Of a stretch of DNA of 64,000 bases, positions 17,594 to 26,074 are shown in pieces. Position 1 is the stretch's first letter. Every line of letters begins with the position of its first letter. The translations under genes were made by a program, and so were the position numbers. Source of the DNA: Geodermatophilus sp. DSM 44513 (GTDB lineage Bacteria > Actinomycetota > Actinomycetes > Mycobacteriales > Geodermatophilaceae). The stretch spans positions 4,564,845 to 4,628,844 of the forward strand of contig NZ_CP135963.1 in NCBI RefSeq assembly GCF_032460525.1, written 5' to 3'. The notes beneath the pieces are model-generated. The model made no database searches, was not told the DNA's origin, and saw nothing but the letters and a program-made list of their open reading frames with translations.

Positions 17594-18781
17594 TCAGGCC
17601 TCCGGGACGCCGAGGGCCAGGGTGAGCTCCAGCACCGACCGCGGGTCCTCCAGTCGGGTGCCGTAGAGCTCGCGCAGCTGGCCCATGCGGTAGCGGACGG
17701 TCTGCGGGTGCACGAACAGCTCGGCGGCGACCCGCTCCCGCCGCCCGTGGTGCAGCAGCCAGGCGCGCAGCGTCTCCACGAGCTTCTCCCGCGGGCCGGG
17801 GCCCAGCTCGTCCAGCGGACCCAGCACCTGGGCGCGCAGGTCGGCCAGCGCCTCGCCGTCGGCCCGCAGCACCAGGTCGGCCAGCCGCAGCTCGGTGTCC
17901 ACCGGCAGGTCGCCGTCCGGGCGCAGGTCCAGCTGCACCGCCCGCAACGCCCGCGAGTAGGACGACCGGGCCTGCTGCCACGGCCGGGCCGGGCCGACGA
18001 CGGCCTCCCGCCCGGTCAGCGCACGGACCAGCTGGCCGCGGGCGTACCCGTCGGCGTCCGGCACGAGCAGCACCGCGCGCTCGCCGCCGGACTCCGCACC
18101 CGGCGCGTCCTCACCGGCCTGCAGGGTGCGCACGTCGAGCACGCCGAGCGCGCCCCGCACCCGGGCCTCGGGCACCAGCACGGCGGTCAGGGTCCGCGGC
18201 GGCGTCCAGTCCGCACGCTCGGCGGCGGTGCCGAGGTCGTAGGGGGGCGCACCGGTGAGCAGCAGCTCGGCCAGCCGCTCCAGGTGCCGGCGGCGCTGCC
18301 GGCCGCTGGTGTCCAGCTGGTCGGCGTGCCCGGAGGCGCTGGCCGCCGACAGCTGGTCGATGTAGGCGAACACCAGCTCGGCGAAGCGGGCCAGCGAGCC
18401 GGCGGGCATGCCGGCCGCGACGGCCGTCTCGCTCATGTGCCGCCACGCGACGCGCGCGCCCACCCGGTAGGCGGCGAGCAGCGCGTCCATGGTCCGTCCG
18501 GACCGGGCCTCCCCGCGACCGAGCGCGTACGCGCCCTCGAGGGCCGGGCCGATGGGCCGGCTCGGGGCGGTGCCGCCGCTGGTCGCCGCCAGCTCCAGGA
18601 AGGCGGCCAGCGCCAGCTGGACGGCGTTCTCGATCTTGCGGCCCATGACACCGCTGAAGGCCTCGGTGTAGCTGGGGACCTCGACCACGATCGCGGCGAC
18701 GGTGCGCTCGGCGACCGCCGGCAACTGGCCCTGCATCGCGGCGGCGACCTCCGGCGGGAAGGTGTCCTGCTGCGGCGCCAT
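17594..18781 (-). CDS. PucR-type helix-turn-helix regulator
   Basis: About 395 residues. The C terminus carries the PucR-class HTH (GRRERVAAELFVHPQTVRYR, then MGQLRELYG), preceded by a GGDEF-like PucR middle domain (TAVLVPEARVRGALGVL). The N-terminal domain is all-helical. ATG at 18781 is preferred because GGGAGG lies 6 bp upstream; a GTG at 18802 is in frame but has no ribosome site. It is divergent from the ferredoxin reductase-desaturase operon across a 111-bp gap with a perfect operator-like palindrome. Regulators of this type beside a membrane desaturase are common in actinobacteria, so control of fatty-acid desaturation is the likely job. Confidence 0.85.
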   Translation of the reverse strand: MAPQQDTFPPEVAAAMQGQLPAVAERTVAAIVVEVPSYTEAFSGVMGRKIENAVQLALAAFLELAATSGGTAPSRPIGPALEGAYALGRGEARSGRTMDALLAAYRVGARVAWRHMSETAVAAGMPAGSLARFAELVFAYIDQLSAASASGHADQLDTSGRQRRRHLERLAELLLTGAPPYDLGTAAERADWTPPRTLTAVLVPEARVRGALGVLDVRTLQAGEDAPGAESGGERAVLLVPDADGYARGQLVRALTGREAVVGPARPWQQARSSYSRALRAVQLDLRPDGDLPVDTELRLADLVLRADGEALADLRAQVLGPLDELGPGPREKLVETLRAWLLHHGRRERVAAELFVHPQTVRYRMGQLRELYGTRLEDPRSVLELTLALGVPEA

Positions 18782-18810
18782 CGGCACGCCTCCCGTCGGC
18801 ACGGCCCCGT

Positions 18811-18825
18811 TGTTCGGACCGAACA
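18811..18825. promoter_or_regulatory. Palindromic operator candidate in the PucR/desaturase divergent promoter
   Basis: TGTTCGGACCGAACA is a perfect 7-1-7 inverted repeat in the 111-bp divergent gap. A weaker related element, GTTCGGCTGGGAAC, follows at about 18869-18882, closer to the reductase start. Probably bound by the adjacent regulator. Confidence 0.65.
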
Positions 18826-18892
18826 GTATCCGGCCGCAGGTTCACGCCCAGGGCACAGGTGATTGCACGTTCGGCTGGGAACCATCAGGGGC

Positions 18893-19993
18893 ATGACCGC
18901 GACCGTCCCGCGCCCTTCGCCGGCCCGGTCGGCCCTGGGCGGCCTGCGCGACCGCGTGCTGCGCCTGGCCGAGCTGGCCACCACGCCGCTGCTGCCCGCC
19001 GACTACCTGGACATGGTCAGCCCGCTGCGTGCCGGCGCCGACCTGCGCGGCCGCGTCGTCGAGGTGCGGCGGGAGACCCGGGACGCCGCCACCCTGGTGA
19101 TCCGCCCGGGTGCGGACTGGCAGCGGCACGTCCCCGGCCAGTGGGTGCGCATCGGCATCGACGTCGACGGCATCCGCATGTGGCGCGCCTACTCGCTGAC
19201 CTCGCACCTGGACCGGCGTGACGGCTGCATCAGCATCACCGTCAAGGCCATCCCGGGGGGCAAGGTCAGCAACCACCTGGTGCACCGGACGCAGCCGGGC
19301 ACGCTGGTGCACCTGGACCAGGCCACCGGGGAGTTCGTGCTCCCGGCGCAGGCACCGGAGAAGGTCCTGTTCGTCACCGCCGGCTCGGGCATCACCCCGG
19401 TCATCGGCATCCTGCGCAACCACTCCGAGCTCCGCGACGTCGTCGTCGTGCACTCCGCGCCCACCGCGGACGACGTCGTGTTCGGCGCGGACCTGCGCGA
19501 GCTGGCCGCCGCCGGCCGGATCCGGCTGGTCGAGCAGCACACCGACACCGCCGGGCTGCTGGACGCCGCCGCGATCGCCGCGCTGGTGCCCGACCTGGCC
19601 GAGCGCGCCACCTGGGCCTGCGGGCCGGTGGCCATGCTCGAGGCCCTGGAGGAGCACTGGAGCGCCGCCGGCATCGCCGACCGGCTGTTCACCGAGCGCT
19701 TCCGCGCCACGGTCCTGGTCCCCGGCGAGGGCGGCACGGTCACCTTCACCCGGAACGGCGCGGCCGTCGAGGCCGACGGCGCCACCCCGATCCTCGACGC
19801 CGCCGAGTCCGCCGGCGTCCTCATGCCCAGCGGCTGCCGGATGGGCATCTGCTTCGGCTGCGTCCTGCCGCTGCGCGAGGGCGCCGTCCGCGACCTGCGC
19901 ACCGGCGAGGTCACCACCGCCGCCCCCGGCGACGGCGTCCTCGTCCAGACCTGCATCAGCGCCGCCGCCGGCGCCTGCGACATCGACCACTGA
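18893..19993 (+). CDS. Ferredoxin reductase (FNR-like with C-terminal 2Fe-2S domain)
   Basis: 366-residue electron carrier. Domain order: FAD-binding barrel (MWRAYSLTS near residue 98, then GGKVSNHLV), NAD(P)-binding domain (FVTAGSGITPVIGIL near 158; TWACGPVAMLEAL), then a plant-type 2Fe-2S ferredoxin with SGCRMGICFGCVLP and a final VQTCISAAAG, which supply the four Cys ligands. ATG at 18893. It passes electrons from NAD(P)H to the desaturase encoded 23 bp downstream, the same arrangement as the mycobacterial Rv3230c-DesA3 pair. Confidence 0.93.
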   Translation: MTATVPRPSPARSALGGLRDRVLRLAELATTPLLPADYLDMVSPLRAGADLRGRVVEVRRETRDAATLVIRPGADWQRHVPGQWVRIGIDVDGIRMWRAYSLTSHLDRRDGCISITVKAIPGGKVSNHLVHRTQPGTLVHLDQATGEFVLPAQAPEKVLFVTAGSGITPVIGILRNHSELRDVVVVHSAPTADDVVFGADLRELAAAGRIRLVEQHTDTAGLLDAAAIAALVPDLAERATWACGPVAMLEALEEHWSAAGIADRLFTERFRATVLVPGEGGTVTFTRNGAAVEADGATPILDAAESAGVLMPSGCRMGICFGCVLPLREGAVRDLRTGEVTTAAPGDGVLVQTCISAAAGACDIDH

Positions 19994-20016
19994 CCCCGAG
20001 CCGGAGGAGTACCCGC

Positions 20017-21252
20017 ATGACCGTGCTGCAGAAGAAGACCGACAACCCGATCGAGCACCTCACCGCCGAGGACATCGAGCTCATCGGCAAGGAGCTCGAC
20101 GACATCCGGCAGAGCGTCATCGACACACGTGGCGAGAGCGATGCCCGCTACATCCGCAAGGTCATCGACGTGCACCGCAAGCTCGAGCTGGGCAGCCGCG
20201 CGGTGCTGCTCGCCTCCGGCTTCCCGCCGGCGTGGGTCCTCGGCACGGTCGGCCTCACGGTGGCCAAGATCCTCGAGAACATGGAGATCGGGCACAACAT
20301 CCTGCACGGCCAGTGGGACTGGATGCGCGACCCGAAGATCCACTCCACGACGTGGGAGTGGGACATCGTCAGCCCGGCCGACCAGTGGAAGCACTCGCAC
20401 AACGAGCTGCACCACACGTACACCAACGTGATCGGCAAGGACAACGACCTCGGCTACGGCATCATGCGCGTCGACGAGGACCAGCCGTGGCAGCCGTTCC
20501 ACCTCGGCCAGCCGCTGTGGAGCTTCATCAACGCCTGCTTCTTCGAGTACGGCATCGCTGCCTACGACCTGGAGCTCGGCGCGGTCATCGCCAAGAAGCA
20601 GACCGGGGACCCGGAGTTCCGCGCCCGCCTCAAGGCGGTGATGGGCAAGATCGGCGCCCAGGTGCGCAAGGACTACGTCATCCACCCGCTGCTGTCCGGC
20701 CCCAACTTCCTGGCCACGCTCGCCGCCAACTTCACCGCGAACCTGGCGCGCAACCTGTGGACGAACTCCGTCATCCTCTGCGGGCATTTCCCCGAGGGCG
20801 TCGAGACGTTCGAGAAGAAGTCGATCGAGGGCGAGACGCGTGGCGAGTGGTACCTGCGCCAGATGCTCGGCTCGGCCAACATCTCCGGGTCGAAGGCCAT
20901 GCACGTCATGACCGGGAACCTGTCCCACCAGATCGAGCACCACCTGTTCCCGGACCTGCCGAGCAACCGGTACGCCGAGATCGCCCCGAAGATCCGCGAC
21001 CTGTTCGACCGCTACGGGCTGAACTACCACACCGCGCCGCTGCCCCAACAGGTCGGCTCCGCCTGGCACAAGATCATCCGACTGTCGCTGCCGAACGGCT
21101 GGCTGGAGCTGACCAACCGGCGCAACCTGCCCCAGCAGCTCGCCGTCCTCTACAAGATGACCACGGGCAGCCCCAAGGTGCGCCGCACGCTGCAGCGCAA
21201 GCTGACCGCCGGTGTCCGCCTGACCCGGGCCGCGGCCGCCGCCCAGGCCTGA
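20017..21252 (+). CDS. Membrane acyl-CoA desaturase
   Basis: 411-residue di-iron membrane desaturase that introduces a double bond into acyl chains, probably delta-9 as in DesA3. The three histidine boxes are intact: GHNILHGQW (92-100), HSHNELHHTYTN (126-137) and SHQIEHHLFPDLP (303-315). Hydrophobic stretches lie before box 1 and between boxes 2 and 3. ATG at 20017 has GGAGGAG upstream. It is the second gene of the reductase-desaturase operon and is followed by a stop-adjacent hairpin repeat and a second hairpin. Confidence 0.95.
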   Translation: MTVLQKKTDNPIEHLTAEDIELIGKELDDIRQSVIDTRGESDARYIRKVIDVHRKLELGSRAVLLASGFPPAWVLGTVGLTVAKILENMEIGHNILHGQWDWMRDPKIHSTTWEWDIVSPADQWKHSHNELHHTYTNVIGKDNDLGYGIMRVDEDQPWQPFHLGQPLWSFINACFFEYGIAAYDLELGAVIAKKQTGDPEFRARLKAVMGKIGAQVRKDYVIHPLLSGPNFLATLAANFTANLARNLWTNSVILCGHFPEGVETFEKKSIEGETRGEWYLRQMLGSANISGSKAMHVMTGNLSHQIEHHLFPDLPSNRYAEIAPKIRDLFDRYGLNYHTAPLPQQVGSAWHKIIRLSLPNGWLELTNRRNLPQQLAVLYKMTTGSPKVRRTLQRKLTAGVRLTRAAAAAQA

Positions 21253-21312
21253 GGGAGGACCTCCCTGCCCTCCACCGCTCGCGAGCTCGCGGCGGGACCC
21301 TGCAGGGAGGCC
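21253..21312 (+). repeat. Stop-adjacent hairpin repeat, copy 1
   Basis: Begins right after the desaturase TGA. Arms CCTCCCTGC and GCAGGGAGG enclose CCACCGCTCGCGAGCTCGCG, which contains the shared core CTCGCGAGCTC. Related copies occur at 40045, 52199, 53388 and 57669. Probably acts as an RNA 3'-end element. Confidence 0.7.
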
Positions 21313-21323
21313 GCGCACCACGA

Positions 21324-21358
21324 CAGGGGCCCGGGACCGACACGGTTCCGGGCCCCTG
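21324..21358 (+). terminator. Rho-independent-like hairpin
   Basis: CAGGGGCCCGGGA pairs with TTCCGGGCCCCTG around the loop CCGACACGG, with one mismatched pair near the loop. It comes just after the stop-adjacent repeat and before the convergent rhodanese gene; no T tract. Confidence 0.75.
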
Positions 21359-21369
21359 CGCAGTCTTCT

Positions 21370-21383
21370 GATCCACGTGGAAC
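21370..21383. promoter_or_regulatory. parS-like site with one mismatch
   Basis: GATCCACGTGGAAC differs from the perfect parS palindrome at one outer base. It is intergenic, 10 bp before the rhodanese stop. Confidence 0.6.
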
Positions 21384-21393
21384 AGCGCTGCGG

Positions 21394-21735
21394 TCAGGCG
21401 TGCACCGCCCGGCCCGTCTCCACCGGCAGGCCCGCCTCGACCCAGTCGGCGATGCCCTCGGCGTACTTGCGGACGTCGGTGTAGCCCAGCTGCTCCAGGC
21501 GCTGCGCGACCCGCGTGGAGTTGGCGCACGCGGGGTTGGAGCAGTACGTGACGATCGGCGTGCTGCGGTCCGGGACCAGGCGGGGAGCCTCGGCCTCGAC
21601 CTCGTCCTCCACCAGGGGCAGCGCACCGGGCAGGTGCTGCTGCTCGTAGTAGGAGCCGCCGAGGGCGTCGAGGACGACGACCGACCCTGCGGCCATCTCC
21701 TCCTGCAGCTGCTGTCGGGTGATGGTGGCGACCAC
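21394..21735 (-). CDS. Rhodanese-domain sulfurtransferase
   Basis: Single-domain rhodanese of 113 residues. The active-site loop is VTYCSNPACANS near residue 67, where the first Cys would carry persulfide; LDALGGSYYEQQHLPGALPL is the usual N-terminal strand and helix, and DVRKYAEGIADW the C-terminal helix. GTG at 21735 is chosen because AGGAGG lies 7 bp upstream; an earlier ATG at 21780 sits inside the operator. It is divergent from a TetR regulator gene, with two palindromes between, so it is probably under that repressor. Likely role: sulfur transfer or thiol stress response. Confidence 0.87.
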   Translation of the reverse strand: MVATITRQQLQEEMAAGSVVVLDALGGSYYEQQHLPGALPLVEDEVEAEAPRLVPDRSTPIVTYCSNPACANSTRVAQRLEQLGYTDVRKYAEGIADWVEAGLPVETGRAVHA

Positions 21736-21760
21736 GGGTGCACCTCCTGTGTCGGTGTAA

Positions 21761-21774
21761 CGGACTAAAGTCCG
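21761..21774. promoter_or_regulatory. TetR operator candidate 1
   Basis: CGGACTAAAGTCCG, a perfect palindrome 25 bp upstream of the rhodanese GTG. It shares the half-site CGGAC with the second palindrome at 21794. Confidence 0.7.
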
Positions 21775-21778
21775 CTTC

Positions 21779-22393
21779 ATGCCGGCCCAAGTTAGCGGAC
21801 CGCGGTCCGCTTCGTCAAGGGAGCTGCTGCCCGAGCCCCCGCGGGAGCGGGCGGACGCGGCGCGCAACCGCCGGCGGGTGCTGGACGCGGCCGAGCGGCT
21901 GTTCCGCGAGCACGGGGTGGACGCGGTGTCCATGGACGCCATCGCCCGCGCGGCCGGCGTCGGCAAGGGCACGGTGTTCCGACGGTTCGGTGACCGGTCG
22001 GGCCTGGCCGCGGCGCTGCTGGACGAGCGGGAGCGGGCGCTGCAGGAGCTGATGCTCAGCGGCCCCCCACCGCTGGGCCCGGGGGCTCCGGCGGCCGAGC
22101 GCGCCGAGGCCTTCGTGCGCGCCTACCTGGCCCACCTGCGCCGGGCGTTGCCGGTGGTGCGGCTGTCGGAGACGGCCTCGCCCGGGGCCCGCTACCGCAT
22201 CGGCAGCTACCGGCTGTGGCGGGCCCACCTGGCCGCGCTGGCCGGGGGCGCGCCGGACGCCCGCTACCGGGCCGAGGCCGTGCTGGCGCTGCTGGCCGCC
22301 GACCTGGTGACCGCCCAGCTCGCCGAGGGCGCCACCTGGGCGGACCTGGAGGAGGCGGCGGTGGCCGCGACCGGCCGGCTGCTGGCCTGCTGA
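21779..22393 (+). CDS. TetR-family repressor
   Basis: Up to 204 residues. The N-terminal HTH reads RRRVLDAAERLFREHGVDAV, then SMDAIARAAGVGKGTVFRRF, classic TetR; the C-terminal helical domain is variable. The ATG at 21779 is the only good start codon, but palindrome 2 then falls inside codons 6-11; either the mRNA is leaderless or translation starts later at a non-standard codon near 21829. Two operator palindromes flank and overlap the start, which points to autorepression and repression of the divergent rhodanese gene. Inducer unknown. Confidence 0.87.
   Translation: MPAQVSGPRSASSRELLPEPPRERADAARNRRRVLDAAERLFREHGVDAVSMDAIARAAGVGKGTVFRRFGDRSGLAAALLDERERALQELMLSGPPPLGPGAPAAERAEAFVRAYLAHLRRALPVVRLSETASPGARYRIGSYRLWRAHLAALAGGAPDARYRAEAVLALLAADLVTAQLAEGATWADLEEAAVAATGRLLAC
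21794..21811. promoter_or_regulatory. TetR operator candidate 2
   Basis: AGCGGACCGCGGTCCGCT, an 18-bp perfect palindrome at the start of the TetR gene. Same half-site CGGAC as the first operator. Confidence 0.72.
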
Positions 22394-22404
22394 GCCCGGC
22401 AGTG

Positions 22405-22447
22405 GCCGGCCGGGCCCGGGGACGCGCGGGTCCCGGGCCCGGCCGGC
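22405..22447. terminator. Perfect 16-bp hairpin between convergent genes
   Basis: GCCGGCCGGGCCCGGG at 22405-22420 is complementary to 22432-22447, loop of 11 nt. It sits between the TetR gene and the convergent secreted lipase gene and can serve both. Confidence 0.85.
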
Positions 22448-22454
22448 GCCGCCG

Positions 22455-24377
22455 TCAGGGCCGCGTCGCGGGGGAGGGGTAGTTCAGCGGCAGCAGCAGC
22501 GCCGGGTCGCTGATCGGCACCTCCCACACCGGCAGCGGGCCGTCCGGGTCCACGACCTCCCCGTCGCCGAGGAACTCGGCCACCTGCTGCTGGGCCTGCT
22601 GCGTCCCGGGGGAGAACCGGGGGTCGAGCAGGAAGCCGTGCGGGTTGAGGCCCGCCTGCGGCGTGCGGTCGTTGCGGTAGAGGCTCGTGCGCGACCACAG
22701 GTCCCCGGCGTCGACGACCGTGTAGGACGTCGGGTTGGGCACCGTCTGGTCCCCGAACGCCACCTGGAACACCACCCGCTCCGGCTCGATGAGCGGGGCG
22801 AAGGTCTCCGGGCTGCCGGCGCGGGACAGCCAGGTGGCCCGCGACAGGTACTCCTGGATCTCCACCGCGCCCGGCACGGTGACCGTCACCGGGCCCTCCC
22901 CGCGCAGCGGCATCTGCTCCTGGAACCGGTTGCGGGTCGGGTCGTCGCTGTTGAGCAGCCCGGCGGCCGCCAGGGCGGCCTCCGTCCCCGGCCGGAAGGC
23001 CGGCGACAGCCGAGCGATCTCGCTGATGGGGCCGCCGGGCACGTTGAGCACCGAGCGGGCGACGGTGGGGTCGGCGCCGGTGAGCATGGTGCCGTAGATG
23101 CCGCCGAAGCTCTGCCCGAAGTAGGTGACGTCCTCGCCGGACAGGTCGGCCGACCCGTCGGCGTCGACGTCGGTGCCGCCGACCGCACGCACCAGCGTCA
23201 TGACGTCCGCGGCGGTCTGCCGCAGCGCGTCGCGGGACGTGGCCGGGGCGGCGTCGCCGGTCGCCGAGGAGCCCTCGGTGGTGCCGATGGTGCCGTCGCC
23301 GTTCTGCTCGACCCCGCGGCCGTAGGTGGGCAGTTCCGCGCTGCCAGCGGTGCTGGTGACCAGCCACCGGCTGTCCGGGCCCGTGCCGTGCCCGACGACG
23401 TTGGTGGCGACGGTGGCGATCCCGCTGAGGGCGTTGGTGGCCGCCGCGAGCAGGACGTCGGCGGTGGAGCGGGTGAAGCCGTGCCCGTAGACGGCGACCG
23501 GCCAGCCACCGTCCGGCGCCGGGCCGGGCGGGAGGACGGCGAGGAACGGCAGCTGCTCGGCGCCGACGGGCTTCGGGCCGGCGTCCCCGGTGGGGGTCTG
23601 CTCGATCGTGACGTCCTCGCCCAACCAGGACGGTGCCGCGAAGGAGCCGAAGGCCAGCCGGCTGGTCGGTGGCAGCTGGACCAGCGGCTGCGGAGCCGGT
23701 GCCGGGTCGGTCACGCCCTCGTCCCGGGCCCAGCTGAGGACCGTGCCGCCCACCGGGAACACGCCCTCGACCCGCAGGCCGCCGTCGACGATCCCGGCGA
23801 CCGTGGCGGCCTCGCCGCTGTCGATCTGCCGGCGCAGGTCGAGCAGGCCGTCGGTGGCACTCATCGTCGTGAACGTCTCCTGGGCGCCCCTGCCCTTGCG
23901 GCCGGCGTCCACGGAGATCCGGTAGGTCGTGCCCGGCGCCAGCTGCTCGGCGGGGTGCGCGTAGAGGGTCTTCGTGGCCGGGTCCCAGACGACCCGGTCG
24001 ACACCGGTGTGCCACCCGCCGTCGACCGCCTCGACCCGGACGCGCTGCGCGGCCGCGGCCGGGTCCACCGCCCGGTCGAAGCGGATGGCGATCCGCGGGT
24101 CGAGGTCGAAGCCGTCGAGCTCGTTGAGCTCGCGCACCAGGCCGCAGCGCACCGGCTGCCCGCAGTCGCCGGTGGGCAGCGCGACCCGGCGCCCGGTCAG
24201 CTGGGCCGGGTCGCGGACGGTCAGGTCGTTCGACGGGAACACCGAGACCGGCTGGGCGTTCGGTGACCCGGCTGCTGCCGGGGTCGCGGTGATGGTGAGG
24301 GTGGCCGTCATGGCCAGGACGCCGAGGACCGACGAGGTCGCCCGAGGCCAGCATCGTCGCTGCACAGGGATCTCCAA
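22455..24377 (-). CDS. Secreted lipase-like protein with virulence-factor lipase N-terminal domain
   Basis: Exported alpha/beta hydrolase of about 640 residues. Signal peptide: SVLGVLAMTATLTITATPAAAG. The N-terminal third (SVFPSNDLTVRDPAQLTGR; LNELDGFDLDPRIAIRFD) matches the bacterial virulence-factor lipase N-terminal domain. The hydrolase core has AVYGHGFTRS near residue 295 (oxyanion region) and the nucleophile elbow YFGQSFGGIYG with Ser about 423. The start is ambiguous: TTG at 24377 or GTG at 24365, the latter with GGAG 8 nt upstream. Likely acts on lipids or esters outside the cell. Convergent with the TetR gene. Confidence 0.83.
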   Translation of the reverse strand: MEIPVQRRCWPRATSSVLGVLAMTATLTITATPAAAGSPNAQPVSVFPSNDLTVRDPAQLTGRRVALPTGDCGQPVRCGLVRELNELDGFDLDPRIAIRFDRAVDPAAAAQRVRVEAVDGGWHTGVDRVVWDPATKTLYAHPAEQLAPGTTYRISVDAGRKGRGAQETFTTMSATDGLLDLRRQIDSGEAATVAGIVDGGLRVEGVFPVGGTVLSWARDEGVTDPAPAPQPLVQLPPTSRLAFGSFAAPSWLGEDVTIEQTPTGDAGPKPVGAEQLPFLAVLPPGPAPDGGWPVAVYGHGFTRSTADVLLAAATNALSGIATVATNVVGHGTGPDSRWLVTSTAGSAELPTYGRGVEQNGDGTIGTTEGSSATGDAAPATSRDALRQTAADVMTLVRAVGGTDVDADGSADLSGEDVTYFGQSFGGIYGTMLTGADPTVARSVLNVPGGPISEIARLSPAFRPGTEAALAAAGLLNSDDPTRNRFQEQMPLRGEGPVTVTVPGAVEIQEYLSRATWLSRAGSPETFAPLIEPERVVFQVAFGDQTVPNPTSYTVVDAGDLWSRTSLYRNDRTPQAGLNPHGFLLDPRFSPGTQQAQQQVAEFLGDGEVVDPDGPLPVWEVPISDPALLLPLNYPSPATRP

Positions 24378-24453
24378 GCTGTGGGGACTCCCTTCCTAGC
24401 TCACCGTGATTGGGGTCACCACCGCGGGTGGCTGCCGGCGGACGGCGCCGGTG

Positions 24454-24900
24454 TCACCGCGCCGGCACGGACCCCGGTCGCGGCACGTCCGGCGCCGCGC
24501 CGTCCGGGGCGCTGTCGTAGCGCTCGCGGGCCGCGGCCATGGCGTCGACGTGCTGCTCCGACCAGGTCTTCAGGGCCTGCAGCACCGGCAGCAGGCTGCC
24601 GCCGAGGTCGGTGAGCCGGTAGTCGACGCGCACCGGCACCTCGGCGGTCACCGTGCGCTGCACCAGCCCCTCCCGCTCGAGGCTGCGCAGGGTCTGAGTG
24701 AGCATCTTCTGGCTCACCCCGGCGATCTCGCGGCGCAGCTCGCTGTAGCGCTTCGGCCGCTCACCGAGGGCCGAGACGACCAGGCCGACCCACTTGTCGC
24801 TGAGCACCGACAGCACGTGGCGGGCCGGGCAGGACGCGAGGAACGCGTCGTAGGCCTCCTTCGCCTCGGCGCGGTGCTGGGCGGCGGTGCGGGTGGTCAT
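24454..24900 (-). CDS. HxlR-family transcriptional regulator
   Basis: 148 residues, winged helix. ASCPARHVLSVLSDKWVG (with a Cys at 24 as in redox-sensing HxlR members), RYSELRREIAGVSQKMLTQT (recognition helix) and LEREGLVQRTV followed by VDYRLTDLG (wing) define the family. ATG at 24900 with GGAGGA upstream. It is divergent from an NADP-dependent oxidoreductase gene; HxlR/oxidoreductase pairs usually respond to quinones, aldehydes or other electrophiles. The pair is therefore likely a small detoxification switch. Confidence 0.92.
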   Translation of the reverse strand: MTTRTAAQHRAEAKEAYDAFLASCPARHVLSVLSDKWVGLVVSALGERPKRYSELRREIAGVSQKMLTQTLRSLEREGLVQRTVTAEVPVRVDYRLTDLGGSLLPVLQALKTWSEQHVDAMAAARERYDSAPDGAAPDVPRPGSVPAR

Positions 24901-24921
24901 GGTCTCCTCCGCGGTACCAAC

Positions 24922-24935
24922 GCACTTTCAGGTGC
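24922..24935. promoter_or_regulatory. Inverted repeat in the HxlR divergent promoter
   Basis: GCAC-TTTCAG-GTGC lies 21 bp upstream of the hxlR-type ATG, inside an AT-richer patch (ACCAACGCACTTTCAGGT). It is a plausible binding site for the regulator. Confidence 0.45.
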
Positions 24936-25022
24936 CTGCTCTCCGACAGGAAGCAGTATGCCCGCCGGGCTGCTCCCCCGGGCGACGGCGGGAGGGGCCT
25001 GCCGCCGACCGGGGAGGTGGCC

Positions 25023-25958
25023 ATGCGTGCCGTGGTGGTGGAGGAGTACGGCGACCCGGAGGTGCTCCGGGTGGGAGAGGTGCCCGAGCCGACGCCGTCG
25101 GCGGGCCAGGTGCGGGTCCGGGTCCGGGCCGCGGCGGTGAACCCGGTGGACCTGGCGACCCGGTCCGGGGCGCTGGCCTCGTGGGTGCCGGCCGGTGCGT
25201 CCCGGCCGCTGGTGCTCGGGTGGGACGTCGCCGGGACGCTGGACGCCGTCGGTGCCGGCGTCACCGGCTGGTCGGTCGGTGACGAGGTGGTGGGCATGTC
25301 GGACTGGTTCGACGCGGGCGTCGGCACGCAGGCCGAGGCCGTCGTCCTGGGGGCGGACGTCCTGGCCGCCGCGCCGCGGGGTGTGGCGCCGGAGGTGGCC
25401 GCGACCCTGCCGCTCAACGCGCAGACCGCGGACCAGGCGCTGGACCTGCTGGACCTGCCGGCCGGAGCCACCGTGCTGGTGACCGGTGCCGCCGGTGGCG
25501 TGGGCGGCTTCGCCGTGTCGCTGGCGGCCGCGCGTGGCCTGGAGGTGGTCGCCGTGGCCGGAGCGGCCGACGCGGATCTGGTGACGGCGCGGGGCGCCGC
25601 GGTGCACCTGCCCTGGAGCGAGGACCTCACCGGTGCGCTGCGGCGGCTGCGGCCGGCCGGCGTGGACGGCGTGCTGGACGCGGCGGTGGTGGGCCCGTCG
25701 CTGGTGGGGGCGGTGCGCGACGCGGGGGCGTTCGTGTCGGTGCTCGACCCGGCCACGCCGGCCGGCGAGCGTGGGGTGCGCACGGCCAAGGTCAGCGTGC
25801 GCGGTGACGGCGAGCGGCTGGCGCGGCTGGCGCGGGCGCTGGAGGAGGGGCGGCTGCACACGTCGGTCGCCGAGGTGCTCCCCTTCGGCGGAGCCGCGGC
25901 CGCGCACGCCCGGCTGGCCGAGGGCGGGGTCCGCGGCCGCCTGGTGCTGACCCCGTGA
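25023..25958 (+). CDS. NADP-dependent oxidoreductase (quinone oxidoreductase-like MDR)
   Basis: 311 residues, zinc-free MDR. AVVVEEYGDPEVLRVGEVPE opens the GroES-like domain; AAVNPVDLATRSG and LGWDVAGTLDAVG follow; the cofactor motif is VLVTGAAGGVGGFAVSLA near residue 153, a typical AAxxGVG NADPH site. The zinc-ligand Cys/His of alcohol dehydrogenases are absent. ATG at 25023 is favoured by GGGGAGG just upstream. It probably reduces quinones or enones; control by the divergent HxlR regulator is likely. Confidence 0.88.
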   Translation: MRAVVVEEYGDPEVLRVGEVPEPTPSAGQVRVRVRAAAVNPVDLATRSGALASWVPAGASRPLVLGWDVAGTLDAVGAGVTGWSVGDEVVGMSDWFDAGVGTQAEAVVLGADVLAAAPRGVAPEVAATLPLNAQTADQALDLLDLPAGATVLVTGAAGGVGGFAVSLAAARGLEVVAVAGAADADLVTARGAAVHLPWSEDLTGALRRLRPAGVDGVLDAAVVGPSLVGAVRDAGAFVSVLDPATPAGERGVRTAKVSVRGDGERLARLARALEEGRLHTSVAEVLPFGGAAAAHARLAEGGVRGRLVLTP

Positions 25959-25979
25959 CCGGACGCCCTCGGTGACCCG

Positions 25980-26016
25980 GCGCCGGTGCCGGCCTGCTCG
26001 GGGCCGGCGCCGGCGC
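25980..26016 (+). terminator. GC-rich hairpin after the oxidoreductase gene
   Basis: GCGCCGGTGCCGGCC pairs with GGCCGGCGCCGGCGC (one G-T wobble) around TGCTCGG. It is 21 bp after the stop. Confidence 0.65.
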
Positions 26017-26074
26017 GGACCGGCCGGAGACGGGTCCGGTCGCGGCCGGCCACGACGAGCGGTGACGCGGGCGG

